From Pseudovibrio sp. Alg231-02 (lineage in GTDB: Bacteria; Pseudomonadota; Alphaproteobacteria; Rhizobiales; Stappiaceae): a stretch of 64,000 nt of DNA. Within the stretch, counting starts at the first letter, position 1. Every line of letters begins with the position of its first letter. The notes under the pieces were generated by a model. That model searched no databases, had not been told where the DNA came from, and worked only from the letters and a program-made list of their open reading frames with translations. Shown here piece by piece: positions 8,144 through 18,300 of the stretch. The stretch is taken from positions 558,001-622,000 of the forward strand of contig NZ_FREX01000002.1 in the NCBI RefSeq assembly GCF_900143565.1, read 5' to 3'. The position numbers and the translations under genes are program-made.

Positions 8144-9133
8144 TTAGGGGATTGTTGCTTCTGCTTCACGGATGTGTATCGCAGCGGGCTTAAGGATCCA
8201 TGGAAGCAGGTAGATCGGGAACTGGGCAAAGGCAAAGAACAGCCATGCGAGCTCTGGAATTGTACCTCCCAATGCAGCAACCATCAGGCCCAGATTGCGG
8301 CTTCCGGTGCCGTAGGCGGCGATGAAGGCAGTTTGCCGTCCTGCAGGGTAAAAGATCAGGAAGGTTACGAGTAATTGAAGTGCTGCAATTGCAAAGACCC
8401 CTACAAACAAGGCGGTCGCTTTGAGAGGTGCGGTTATTGCAAACCCAGTCACACCATCCATCGCTGCGACGGCAAAGATAAACAGCACAATACAGTTTAG
8501 GCCGTTGATGTGGTCTGTTGCCTCGTTGATCCGTTTTGCGCCAAGTAAATAATAAAGCAGTCGTCCCAATCCCGCGGAGCCTATCAGGAACATGGCCAGA
8601 TTGGTTGCCAGAGACAAAGGGGAGACCTGAAGGGTTTCTGGTAGCAAAAGGTAGGCGAACAAAGCCGTGCTGAGAGGCGCGATGATCAATGACAGGGTTG
8701 AAATGGTGAGCGCAAGGGCTCCGTTGAGACCAAACATCCAGATAAAGATTGGCGTGGACATAACGGGCGGTGCGGCAGACACCATGAACAAGGCTGTCAG
8801 TACTCCCAAGTCGATCTGATCCAACCCGATGATCAGGCAGGTCACTGTTGCGAGTAGAGGGAGAATGAGCATTTGCCAGAGCATCGCCGCAAATGCCGGC
8901 AATGGACGTCTGAGCTGATTGGCAATGGCTGCGTTGTCTACGCGAATGAAGCTCAATGTCAGCAGAATAAAGATTGCGGGTGTTAAGAGAATGCGCAGCG
9001 CTTCAGCAATGCCAGGCAGCAAAAGGCCTAGAAAGACAGAGATCGCGACTGCATTGGTGCCATTTCGCCCCAAAAAACGCAGGAGTGTATTGATCGGCTT
9101 CAGGCCGCTTAAAACGAATTTGGGGGAGAGCAA
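8144..9133 (-). CDS. Bile acid:sodium symporter (BASS)-like membrane transporter
   Basis: This 329-residue polytopic protein has about ten hydrophobic segments. The segment AAYGTGSRNLGLMVAAL resembles the conserved G-x-RN-x-x-L region of the BASS/SBF fold, and an earlier VSAAPPVMSTPIF resembles the crossover motif. The family couples sodium entry to uptake of organic acids or bile acids in the inner membrane. The ends and exact motifs are divergent from well-known members, so the subfamily and substrate are unknown. It is transcribed in the same direction as rpe, which lies 98 bp downstream. Confidence 0.7.
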   Translation of the reverse strand: MLSPKFVLSGLKPINTLLRFLGRNGTNAVAISVFLGLLLPGIAEALRILLTPAIFILLTLSFIRVDNAAIANQLRRPLPAFAAMLWQMLILPLLATVTCLIIGLDQIDLGVLTALFMVSAAPPVMSTPIFIWMFGLNGALALTISTLSLIIAPLSTALFAYLLLPETLQVSPLSLATNLAMFLIGSAGLGRLLYYLLGAKRINEATDHINGLNCIVLFIFAVAAMDGVTGFAITAPLKATALFVGVFAIAALQLLVTFLIFYPAGRQTAFIAAYGTGSRNLGLMVAALGGTIPELAWLFFAFAQFPIYLLPWILKPAAIHIREAEATIP

Positions 9134-9263
9134 TGTTTAGTCCACGCGAAAACTTAAGTGCAAGAGATCGCGCGACTAAACCATATCAGTCGAGTTTGAG
9201 CAAACATTTCAGTGTTTCAGCGACTAAGCGTAAACTAACTGCGATTAGGCTGGTCTGGAAACG

Positions 9264-9749
9264 TTAGCTGGCAAACTCTTTAAGAGGTAACGCAACTGTT
9301 TCCTTAATTGTCGAAACTACAATGCGTGACTGAACATCTGAGACAAGAGCGTTGTCCAGAAGTTTCAAACGAAGGAAATCGTCATAAGACTTTATATCTG
9401 TGGCAACTACTTTGATGAGATAGTCCACTGCGCCGGTGATGCGTTCGCATGTAACAACTTCGGGCCATACTCCAATTAGCCTGTCGAATGTTTCCATGTT
9501 CTCGCGGCTGGGTACAGTGAGCTTAACAAAGGCATATGCGAGAAAGCCAAGACCGACGGCTTCGCGATCAACCAGCGCAGCTGTCTGTTTGATGACACCA
9601 GACTCCTTGAGTTTCTTAATTCGCCTCCAACATGGAGTTTGGCTCATACCGGCTTCTTTGGCGATATCTGCGATGGATTGGGATGCATCTTTTTGCAGAA
9701 TCCGCAGAACTCGGATGTCGGATGGGTCCAATAAGGAATTTTCGCTCAT
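9264..9749 (-). CDS. Lrp/AsnC-family transcriptional regulator
   Basis: This 161-residue protein has an N-terminal winged helix (LDPSDIRVLRILQKDASQS to TPCWRRIKKLKESGVI), a linker (AALVDREAVGLGFLAYAFV) and a C-terminal RAM/effector domain. The ATG at 9749 is chosen because homologs begin just before LLDPSDIRVL. It is divergent from the indolepyruvate ferredoxin oxidoreductase gene across 155 bp. This is a common pairing in alphaproteobacteria and suggests amino acid-responsive control of aromatic amino acid breakdown. Confidence 0.93.
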   Translation of the reverse strand: MSENSLLDPSDIRVLRILQKDASQSIADIAKEAGMSQTPCWRRIKKLKESGVIKQTAALVDREAVGLGFLAYAFVKLTVPSRENMETFDRLIGVWPEVVTCERITGAVDYLIKVVATDIKSYDDFLRLKLLDNALVSDVQSRIVVSTIKETVALPLKEFAS

Positions 9750-9904
9750 GTGCCCTCTTAGGAATAATTTTTCGACTGAGTACGTATTTGTCGGTAGGAT
9801 AGCACAGAAAGCACGCAAAAAAAGGATCACTATGGGCTAGGACGAAAGAATTGGTTTTGGCGGGGGGGACCGTCCACAGCCATGATGGGAGAGGAGCTCA
9901 TTGA

Positions 9905-12900
9905 ATGAACGTAAGTGTGCCACCGATCAGCTTACACGACAAATACACAGCTGAAACAGGCAATGTTTACCTAAATGGTATTCAGGCACTGGTACGACTG
10001 GCGTTGGATCGCGGTCGATTAGATCGTGCTAAGGGATTGAAAACAGGCGGTTTTATCTCAGGATACCGTGGGTCTCCAATCGCTGGTTACGACACGGAGC
10101 TTCAAAGATCACGTCAATATCTCGATCCGCTGGATATTCAGTTTCAGCCGGGAGTGAATGAAGAACTGGGCGCCACAGCAGTGTGGGGATCGCAAAAAGT
10201 CAGACAGCACGGCAAGGGCTCAGCCTTTGATGGCGTCTACGGTATCTGGTACGGGAAGGCGCCAGGTGTTGATAGAGCAGGTGATGTGCTGCATCAGGCA
10301 AGTGCTTCTGGAACCGACCCAAATGGCGGAGTTGTGGCACTTGCGGGCGATGACCATCTGGCAAAATCTTCCATTTTGCCCGCTCAAAGCGAGTTTTTTT
10401 TCCAGCATGCAGAAATTCCGGTTCTCAACCCGGCTGATATTCAGGAAGTTCTGGATTTCGGCTTACATGGGTTTGAGATGTCCCGTTACACCGGTCTGTG
10501 GAGCGCATTGATTTGCCTTGCAGATACGATGGATGCATCTGGTGTTGTTTCTGTTGATCCAAGGCGTATGTCATTCTCACGCCCTGCTGCGTTTGATCCG
10601 CGCAAGAATGCTGAGCTGAATCGTGTGCTCTTGCTCGGTAATCGGTTGGAGACAGAGCGTCTATTGCGTGACATCCGCATGCCGGCGGTTCTGGCGTATG
10701 CAAAGGCGAATCGTCTCGACCATGTTGCCTATGGTGCGCAAAAGCCGCGTATCGGTATGATTGCGACAGGCAAAGCATTCCGTGATTTGTGTCAGGCTCT
10801 TCGTCTGATGGGAATCACAGATCAACGGGCCAAGGAGATCGGGCTGGCGGTGTATAAGGTTGGTATGCCTTATCCGCTTGAGCCAACAGCATTTTCAAGC
10901 TTTGCGCGTGGTGTTGAAAAGATTCTGGTTGTGGAGCACAAGCGTGCGTTTATCGAGCCACAAATCAAAGAAATTGCCTATAACTGGCCGAGTGATCAGC
11001 AGCCGAAGATTCTGGGTAAGAAAGATGCGCAGGGAGAGCCTCTGCTCTCTGATGTTCTGGAGCTTTCCATTGATGAGATGATCCGTGTGATCATGAATTT
11101 CCTGCCTCAGGAATACGTCAATGACGAGATGCGTTTTGTTGCTGATTCCATGATGCGTCAGCAGATGTGGGCTCAGGGAAATGGTGAACTTGCAGCGCGT
11201 TCCCCTTACTTCTGCTCTGGTTGTCCGCACAATACGTCGACCGTGGTGCCTGAAGGGTCTCGCTCGATGCCGGGTATTGGCTGTCATGCCATGACCGAGA
11301 TTAATGGCCGGACCACTGATGGTCAGATTGCCATGGGTGGTGAAGGTTCTTTATGGGTAGGTCAGGCGAACTTTGCGCGTGATGAGCATGTGTTTGCCAA
11401 TATGGGAGATGGAACTTATTTCCACTCCGGTATTCTGTCGATCCGCCAAGCTGTTGCTGCTCGTGTGCCGATCACCTTCAAGATCCTTTACAATGACGCT
11501 GTTGCGATGACGGGTGGTCAGGAGATTGATGGATCTTTGACTGTGCCACAGCTCCTCAACCAGCTTCATGCTGAGGGGGTTGAGAAGGTTGTTCTGCTCA
11601 GCGAGACCCCGGAGGACTACTCTGGCCGTCAGGATCTTGCCGTTACCGAGCCGGTTCATCACCGTGATGATCTGATGAGCGTTCAGAACGAGCTCAAAGA
11701 GTTCAAAGGTGTTTCTGCAATCGTGTTTGATCAGACATGTGCTGCTGAAAAACGCCGTCGCCGGAAGAGAGGTTTGTATCCTGATCCGGATCTGCGTTTG
11801 TTCATCAATGACCGTGTCTGTGAAGGGTGCGGTGATTGTTCTGTGCAGTCCAACTGCCTTTCTGTTGAGCCTGTTGAGACGGTGTTTGGTGAAAAGCGTC
11901 GGATCAACCAGTCTTCCTGTAACAAGGACTTCTCTTGCGTAAAGGGGTTCTGCCCATCCTTTGTTTATGTGAAGGGTTCGAAACTGCGTCAGGCGAAACC
12001 TGCTGATTTTGCTCTTGATGAGTTTGTAAAACAGCTGCCAGACGTTCAGTTGCCCTCTCTTAAGAACACTCGCAACCTGCTGGTGGCTGGTATTGGCGGT
12101 ATGGGCGTTACGACCATTTCTGCGATTATCGCGATGGCGGCTCATATTGACGGGATCAAAGCATCGACGCTCGACATGACTGGCCTTGCTCAGAAGGGTG
12201 GACCTGTGACTTCTCACGTGCGCTTTGCTGCGGCGAGTGACACAATTGAAGGACCACGTGTGCCGCCTGCACAGCTGGATGTGCTGATTGCAAGTGATAT
12301 GCTGGTTGCAAGTAAGGCTGAGCAGCTTTCTCTCTATCATAAGAGCAGAACGCATGGCTTTGTGAATACAAACGTCACGCCGACTTCTGAGTTTGTGATG
12401 AAGCAGCAGCTTTCCTTTGATGAACATAAGATGAAGCGGACGCTGGAGCAGGGGACGCTTGATCTGAGAGCTCATGATCTGGCGAACATTGCTGAGAAGC
12501 TGTTGGGTGATGCGATTTACACCAACATGATGCTCATCGGATTGTCTTATCAGGCTGGTACTCTGCCGATCTCAGCACAAGCCATTGAGAATGCGATCTC
12601 ATTGAATGGCGCAGCGGTTGAGAAGAACATCAATGCATTCCATGCTGGGCGTGTTCTTTACTCCAATCCTGATGCTATTTTTGCAGCTCTTCCACGTCAG
12701 GAAGCTGTGAAGGTGATGACGCTGGATGAGAAGATCGCTTTCTTCGCAAAAGAGCTTACCACTTACCAGAATAAGTCCTACGCCAATAAGTATCTCGACA
12801 AGATCTCCGAGATCAGAGCGCGGGATGAAGAGTTTGGTCCGGGCTCTCTTGAGGTGACGCACACTGCGGTTGAGATGCTTTACAAGGTGATGGCTTATAA

Positions 12901-13390
12901 AGACGAGTACGAAGTTGCGCGCCTTTATAGTGAGCCAGAGTTCCGCAAGAATCTTGAGGCTCAGTTTGCAGACCCAGGTGAGTTGCAGTTGATGCTGGCT
13001 CCTCCATTCCTGCCCGGCAAGCCGGATCCAAAGACGGGTCGTCCGCAAAAACGGGCGTTTGGTCCCTGGATCTTTAAGGCTTTTGAGATGCTTGTGTCTC
13101 TTCGCGGTTTGCGTGGCACTGCTCTCGATCCGTTTGGATATGCGCGGGAGCGTAAAGAGGAGCGGGCTTTGGTGAAGCAGTACCGGGATGATCTTTCATT
13201 GGTTGGCGGAAAACTCGGTACAGCGAACTATGGATTGCTTCGTGAGTTTCTCAACTTGCCTGATTCTATTCGTGGGTATGGTCCGATCAAGGACGAGAAC
13301 CTGAAGCTTGCACAGCTTAGGCGTGAGGAGCTGCTTGGCAGACTTGAGGAAGACCCGACAACGGTCACCTTTAAAGAAGCTGCTGAATAA
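9905..13390 (+). CDS. Fused indolepyruvate ferredoxin oxidoreductase (IorA-IorB type)
   Basis: This 1161-residue oxidoreductase decarboxylates aryl-pyruvates (from Trp, Phe, Tyr) to acyl-CoA and passes electrons to ferredoxin. The first part is the alpha-type pyrimidine/thiamine-diphosphate region; the TPP-binding segment around residue 500 contains MGDGTYFHSG. A cysteine cluster (CEGCGDCSVQSNC, near residue 640, and CNKDFSCVKGFCPSF) would hold an Fe-S centre. A gamma-type domain follows (about 720-910, starting VAGIGGMGVTTISAI), and the C-terminal part resembles the DUF6537 region of these fusions. The start has a GGAGAGGAG ribosome site. It stands alone as one polypeptide, with the Lrp gene divergent. 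Confidence 0.93.
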   Translation: MNVSVPPISLHDKYTAETGNVYLNGIQALVRLALDRGRLDRAKGLKTGGFISGYRGSPIAGYDTELQRSRQYLDPLDIQFQPGVNEELGATAVWGSQKVRQHGKGSAFDGVYGIWYGKAPGVDRAGDVLHQASASGTDPNGGVVALAGDDHLAKSSILPAQSEFFFQHAEIPVLNPADIQEVLDFGLHGFEMSRYTGLWSALICLADTMDASGVVSVDPRRMSFSRPAAFDPRKNAELNRVLLLGNRLETERLLRDIRMPAVLAYAKANRLDHVAYGAQKPRIGMIATGKAFRDLCQALRLMGITDQRAKEIGLAVYKVGMPYPLEPTAFSSFARGVEKILVVEHKRAFIEPQIKEIAYNWPSDQQPKILGKKDAQGEPLLSDVLELSIDEMIRVIMNFLPQEYVNDEMRFVADSMMRQQMWAQGNGELAARSPYFCSGCPHNTSTVVPEGSRSMPGIGCHAMTEINGRTTDGQIAMGGEGSLWVGQANFARDEHVFANMGDGTYFHSGILSIRQAVAARVPITFKILYNDAVAMTGGQEIDGSLTVPQLLNQLHAEGVEKVVLLSETPEDYSGRQDLAVTEPVHHRDDLMSVQNELKEFKGVSAIVFDQTCAAEKRRRRKRGLYPDPDLRLFINDRVCEGCGDCSVQSNCLSVEPVETVFGEKRRINQSSCNKDFSCVKGFCPSFVYVKGSKLRQAKPADFALDEFVKQLPDVQLPSLKNTRNLLVAGIGGMGVTTISAIIAMAAHIDGIKASTLDMTGLAQKGGPVTSHVRFAAASDTIEGPRVPPAQLDVLIASDMLVASKAEQLSLYHKSRTHGFVNTNVTPTSEFVMKQQLSFDEHKMKRTLEQGTLDLRAHDLANIAEKLLGDAIYTNMMLIGLSYQAGTLPISAQAIENAISLNGAAVEKNINAFHAGRVLYSNPDAIFAALPRQEAVKVMTLDEKIAFFAKELTTYQNKSYANKYLDKISEIRARDEEFGPGSLEVTHTAVEMLYKVMAYKDEYEVARLYSEPEFRKNLEAQFADPGELQLMLAPPFLPGKPDPKTGRPQKRAFGPWIFKAFEMLVSLRGLRGTALDPFGYARERKEERALVKQYRDDLSLVGGKLGTANYGLLREFLNLPDSIRGYGPIKDENLKLAQLRREELLGRLEEDPTTVTFKEAAE

Positions 13391-13417
13391 GCCTTCGTTA
13401 TTGGCGGAAAACAAAGG

Positions 13418-13446
13418 ATGCCGGCCCTGATTAGGGTCGGCATTTT
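13418..13446 (+). terminator. Terminator of the oxidoreductase gene
   Basis: ATGCCGGCCCT pairs with AGGGTCGGCAT (one G-T pair) over a GATT loop and is followed by TTT. Confidence 0.8.
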
Positions 13447-13530
13447 GTGTTTCAAATCACAGTTACGTGATTTCATTCTTGATATGCGTTCTCCTACGGG
13501 CAGCTATCTCAATTTTCTCAAAATTCGAAC

Positions 13531-13615
13531 TTGTCTTTTTTTAGGTCTTCCTCTAAAACCGACCGGACGGTACAAAAACCGACTGGACGGTACAGAAACC
13601 GACCAGACGGTACAG
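13531..13615 (+). promoter_or_regulatory. Promoter plus three-copy operator array of the TetR/RND operon
   Basis: Three tandem units of exactly 20 bp (13556-13575, 13576-13595, 13596-13615) share AAACCGACYRGACGGTACA. Each unit contains a near-palindrome ACCG-a-CYRG-a-CGGT. A possible -35 TTGTCT (13531-13536) and -10 TAAAAC (13554-13559) with a 17-bp spacer run into the first unit. The array ends 28 bp before the TetR start codon, as expected for a self-repressed operon. The sites are seen directly; the bound protein is inferred. Confidence 0.8.
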
Positions 13616-13643
13616 GCTCCGGTTAGAGGAGAGGGATACCAGC

Positions 13644-14213
13644 GTGGAAACAACAGCTGAACATATTCTGGATGCAGTCGAGCGTCTGGTTTGCATTGAA
13701 GGAACTCGTAAGCTGACCATTGATGCCGTGGCGGCTGAGGCCGGCATGTCCAAAGGCGGGGTGCTTTACAATTTCCGAAGCAAGCATGAGCTGTTGCTGG
13801 GTGTGATCCGCAGAGTTGTTTCTGAGGTTCGTGAACGGACTTACACGCTGAGCGACAAGTTGACAGAGCAGGGAGTGGCCTGTCCCATTTTGCGGGCCAG
13901 CTTCCAGATCTACAAAGAGTACAGAGAGAAGACCGCTCCGAAAGCATTGTTTGCTCTTGCTGCTCAAGAACCTGAGTTGATTGCTGAATTTCAGGAGATG
14001 AGTGCTGAATTTGGAAGAGCAATCAACTGTGAGGTTAGTGACCCGGTTACGGGGCATATGTGTTTGCTCATAATAGACGGGCTTTATTATCGCCAAGCGC
14101 TGGGTATTGAACAAAACAGCACTGGTGAAATTGATGAACTTATTGATCGCGTGTTGGAAATCACCTCCCAGAATAACCGGTACGCCGAACTGAACGCTGA
14201 AGCTGGAAACTAA
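13644..14213 (+). CDS. TetR-family repressor of the RND operon
   Basis: This 189-residue protein starts at GTG after a GAGGAGAGGG ribosome site. The N-terminal helix-turn-helix is typical of TetR: ILDAVERLVCIEGTRKLTIDAVAAEAGMSKGG-type order, with the recognition helix around residues 34-50 reading SKGGVLYNFRSKHELL. The C-terminal half is an all-helical ligand domain with low similarity, as usual. It is the first gene of a three-gene operon (6-bp gap to the adaptor gene) and probably represses it through the operator array just upstream. The inducer is unknown. Confidence 0.92.
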   Translation: METTAEHILDAVERLVCIEGTRKLTIDAVAAEAGMSKGGVLYNFRSKHELLLGVIRRVVSEVRERTYTLSDKLTEQGVACPILRASFQIYKEYREKTAPKALFALAAQEPELIAEFQEMSAEFGRAINCEVSDPVTGHMCLLIIDGLYYRQALGIEQNSTGEIDELIDRVLEITSQNNRYAELNAEAGN

Positions 14214-14219
14214 GGTAAA

Positions 14220-15311
14220 ATGCAGAAAATAAGCGGAAAAAGTAGAATAGGACGCTTGAGTGCTCCTGTTTTTGTTGGGGCACTTGCTCTGCTGCTTGCA
14301 AGTTGTCAGGAGCAGGAAGTTGTTGAAGCGCCGAAAACGGTTGCTCCTCGTCCTGCTCGTGTCATGGTCGTTTCTGAGATTGATGATCTCTTTACGCGTA
14401 ACTTCACAGGTCGTGTCGATGCGGTTCAGACCGTCGATCTGGCGTTTCGTGTGTCTGGTCAGCTTGTTGAAATGCCAATCATTGAAGGGCAGCGTATTGC
14501 AAAAGGCGATTTGATTGCGGCGCTTGACCCAACTGACTACGAAAACACTGTTCGTGAAGCTCAGGTCAACTTTGAACAAAAGAAGAAAGACCTGAAGCGC
14601 TTTGAAACGCTGAAAGACAAGCAGGTTATCTCTGAAGGTCAGTACGACAATGCAAAGACTGCATTTGATCTTGCTGAAGTAACCCTTGATAAAGCTAAGC
14701 AAAACCTTGGTTATACAAAGATCGTTGCGCCTTACGATGCAATCGTGACCTCTCGTTCGCTTGATAATTATGCGATCATCAGTGCTGGTACCAGCATTGC
14801 CCGGTTGCAGGATGTGAGTGAAGTTCGCATCGATATCAACGTGCCTGAAACGCTGTTTGCTCAGGCGACTGAATCTTCTGTTTTAAAGATGACTGCTGAG
14901 TTCCCTTCCCATCCGGGTAAGGTATTCCCATTGGAATATCGTGAGCACAGCACGGAAGCAGACAAGGTTGCTCAGACCTATCGTGTGACCTTGGCTATGA
15001 ATAACGATGATGGTTACAACATCATTCCTGGCATGACTGCGAGCGTAAAAGTTAAGCTCAATGGTCTTGATAAGTCTCAGACCACCGCCTTCTTCGTGCC
15101 GACATCTGCAGTTGGCTCTTCTCCTGACAAGAGCTCATATGTGTGGGTTGTTGATGAAAGCGAAAAGCGTGTTGGTCGTCGTAAAGTTTTGCTTGGAACT
15201 GTGCTTGGCAGCTTCATTCCGGTGCTTTCCGGCTTGAAAGACGGCGAGATGATCGTAACGGCTGGTGTGAGCCACCTGAGCGAAAATCAGCTGATCGTGC
15301 CTAAGCTGTAA
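14220..15311 (+). CDS. RND efflux periplasmic adaptor subunit (lipoprotein)
   Basis: This 363-residue membrane fusion protein links the inner membrane pump to an outer membrane channel. It has a lipoprotein signal peptide with the lipobox LLASC at about residues 25-29. The barrel-sandwich half FRVSGQLVEMPIIEGQRIAKGD, a coiled-coil hairpin (about 105-160) and the matching half YTKIVAPYDAIVTSR follow in the normal order. It lies between the TetR gene and the pump gene in one operon. No outer membrane factor gene is present, so a TolC-type protein elsewhere must serve. Confidence 0.95.
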   Translation: MQKISGKSRIGRLSAPVFVGALALLLASCQEQEVVEAPKTVAPRPARVMVVSEIDDLFTRNFTGRVDAVQTVDLAFRVSGQLVEMPIIEGQRIAKGDLIAALDPTDYENTVREAQVNFEQKKKDLKRFETLKDKQVISEGQYDNAKTAFDLAEVTLDKAKQNLGYTKIVAPYDAIVTSRSLDNYAIISAGTSIARLQDVSEVRIDINVPETLFAQATESSVLKMTAEFPSHPGKVFPLEYREHSTEADKVAQTYRVTLAMNNDDGYNIIPGMTASVKVKLNGLDKSQTTAFFVPTSAVGSSPDKSSYVWVVDESEKRVGRRKVLLGTVLGSFIPVLSGLKDGEMIVTAGVSHLSENQLIVPKL

Positions 15312-15335
15312 GAGTAGCGTCTAGGAGTTATTGAT

Positions 15336-18300
15336 ATGGATATTGCACGCTACTCGATCGAGAAGCCGGTCAATGTCTGGATGGTTGTTCTGATTGCTTT
15401 GCTTGGGGGCATTTGGGCTCTGGGCGGCATTGGACGACTGGAAGATCCGGCATTTACCATTAAAGAAGCGCAGGTGATCACCTCCTATCCGGGTGCCAGC
15501 GCTGCGGAAGTTGAGGAAGAAGTTACTGAACGGCTGGAAAGTGCCATTCAGCAAATGCCTCAGCTGAAAGAGGTTCGTAGTACCTCTGAACCGGGTCTCT
15601 CCCGTATTCAGGTGGAAATGAAAGACACCTATGATGGCACTGAGCTGCCTCAGGTGTGGGATGAGCTGCGTCGTAAAGTGATCGACGAAGTGCCAAACCT
15701 GCCAAATGGTGTCCGCACTCCGGTTGTTTATGACAGCTTCGGTGATGTGTTCGGCATGTACTATGCTCTGACGGCTGATGGATACTCCAACCGGGATATC
15801 CGTAAGACCGTGAAAGAGTTGCGTCGTGAGCTGCTGACTGTCGACAATGTTGCTAAGGTTTCTATTCTTGGTGAGCCTGAGGACGAGATCATCATTGCGA
15901 TGGATCAGGACCGTCTGGCACAGCTGGGAATTACCATTGCGGACGTACAGAATGTGCTGAATGCAGAAAACGCTATTCAGGCGAACGGTACGACTGTTTC
16001 CGGTGATCTGCGCATTCGTATCTCGACAGTTTCTGCCTTTGACAGCTATCGTAGCATTCAGGATCTCGTGATCGGTAATCCGGGTTCTACAGCGATGGTT
16101 CGTTTGTCTGATGTGGCAACGCTTTCTGTGCAAGAGCCTGAAAATCCGAAGGTTCTGGTTCGTCATAATGGCCAGCGCGCGGTTACCCTTGGTGTTGCTG
16201 CTGTTGAAGACACAAACGTTGTGGCCGTTGGGCAAGACGTTGAAGCGCATCTGAATGACCTGCGTGCGAACCTGCCTATTGGCATGGAAGTCATCCCTAT
16301 CTACGAACAGCACAAAGTGGTTGATCAGGCCGTTGGTTCCTTTGTTTGGAACCTTGTGATGTCTGTTTCCATCGTGATTGTGGTGCTCGGCATCTTCATG
16401 GGCTGGCGTGCTGCTGTGGTGGTTGGCTCGGTTCTGTTGCTGACCGTTCTTTCTACGATCTTGCTGATGAAGCTGGGCAGTATTGAGCTTGAGCGTATTT
16501 CGCTTGGTGCGCTTGTTATCGCCATGGGTATGTTGGTGGACAATGCGATTGTTGTTGCCGAAGGGATGATGATCAACATGCAACGCGGTATGCGGCCGAT
16601 CAAAGCTGCGTCGACCGTTGTTGAGCAGACCAAATGGCCGCTTTTGGGTGCAACCGTTATCGGCATTATGGCGTTCTCTGGTATTGGTCTTTCCAGTGAC
16701 AGTACTGGTGAGTTCATGTTCTCGCTGTTCGCTGTGGTTGGCATCTCCCTCTTGATGTCCTGGTTGTTTGCGATCCTTGTTACGCCGTTGTTTGGTAAGT
16801 ACTTCTTCAAGATGGCTGCCATCTCCGGTGATGAGCATGATCCTTACCGCGGCTTCATGTACACCATGTTCCGTAAGATCCTGGTGCTGACGCTGAAACT
16901 GCGTTGGTTGTCTTTGGCAGCTCTGATCGGTGTGACTGTGGTTTGCTTCTGGTCTTTCCAGTTTGTTGCAAACTCTTTCTTCCCGAACTCTTCAACTCCG
17001 CTGTTCTACGTGAACTACTGGTTGCCGCATGGTACCGACATTCACGCGACTGCTCGTGATATGGAGAAGCTGGAAAACGAGATCCTGTCTTTGCCAGGTG
17101 TCGTTTCGACCAACTCCTTCATTGGGCAGGGTGCGACCCGCTTTATGCTGACTTACTCAGCTCAAGACGGTAGCTCCAACTATGGTCAGGTGATTGTTCG
17201 GACTGAAAACACTGATATCATTAATGATCTTGCACTGAAGATCCGTGCCTTCGGTGTTGCTGAGTTGCCTCAGGGACAGGTGTATACCGAGCGTCTGGTG
17301 TTCGGTCCGCCATCTGGTGCTGATGTTCAGGCTCGTATCACTGGTCCAGATGCTGATGTTTTGCGTGCTATCTCTGAAGAGATGATCCAAATCTTCAAGG
17401 ATCCTCAGTATCGCTTGAGTGATGTTCGTACCGATTGGCGTGAACGTGAGCTGGTGATGCATCCGAAGTTTGATGAGCAGCGGGCTCGTATTGCTGGCAT
17501 CACGAGACAGGACCTTTCTACTGCGGTTCAGTTTACCTCTGATGGTATCCGTGCAGGCGACTATCGTGATCTGGATGAAGACATTCCGATCATCGTGAAA
17601 CGTAAGCGTGCTGAAGGTGAGACTGCATCAGAAGCCCTTATAAACACACTGGTTTGGAGCTCTCAGCAGCGCAAGTATGTGCCGATTGATCAGGTGACTT
17701 CCGGCATCTCTACTGAAGCTGAGGATACTTTGATCCGTCGTCGGGATCGTGTGAAGACGTTGAGTGTGCTTGGGGCGAGTGCTCCGGATGAGTTGGCGTC
17801 GGTTGCTCATGCTCGAATTCGGGGTGCGATTGAGAGTGTTCCGCTTCCTGATGGGTATTCCATGGAGTGGGGTGGTGAGTACGAGAACTCTCAGGATGCG
17901 AATGCGTCGCTGGGTAGTAAGGTGCCTGTTACCTTCCTCGTGATGATTGTTATCTCCATCCTGTTGTTCTCTAAGGTGCGGGAACCACTCATCATCTGGC
18001 TGATCGTACCGATGTCTATCAACGGTGTTGTGATTGGTTTGCTTGGGACAGGTATGCCGCTCGACTTCATGGCTATCCTTGGTGTGTTGTCGCTGTCAGG
18101 TATGTTGATCAAGAATGCGATCGTGCTTCTGGAAGAGATCGACTTGCAGCTGGAGCTTGGTGGGGACCGGTTTGAAGCTGTTGTTAATGCCAGTGTTTCT
18201 CGTCTGCGTCCGGTGTCTATGGCAGCGATCACGACGATCCTTGGTATGGCTCCGCTGATTGTTGATCCGATGTTCGCGAGTATGTCTGTGACCATTATGG

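Noticed and set aside
11351-12475. A 374-residue antisense frame inside the oxidoreductase gene
   Set aside because: It is a shadow of a strongly conserved gene. Its translation is rich in Arg, His and Ser with no domain, and there is no ribosome site.
13556-13615. A possible CRISPR or minisatellite in the 20-bp repeats
   Set aside because: The repeats have no spacers, and their palindromic core and position fit an operator array.
15321-16838. A 505-residue antisense frame opposite the RND permease
   Set aside because: Low-complexity His/Asn/Arg composition, no signature, and fully opposite to a well-recognised transporter.
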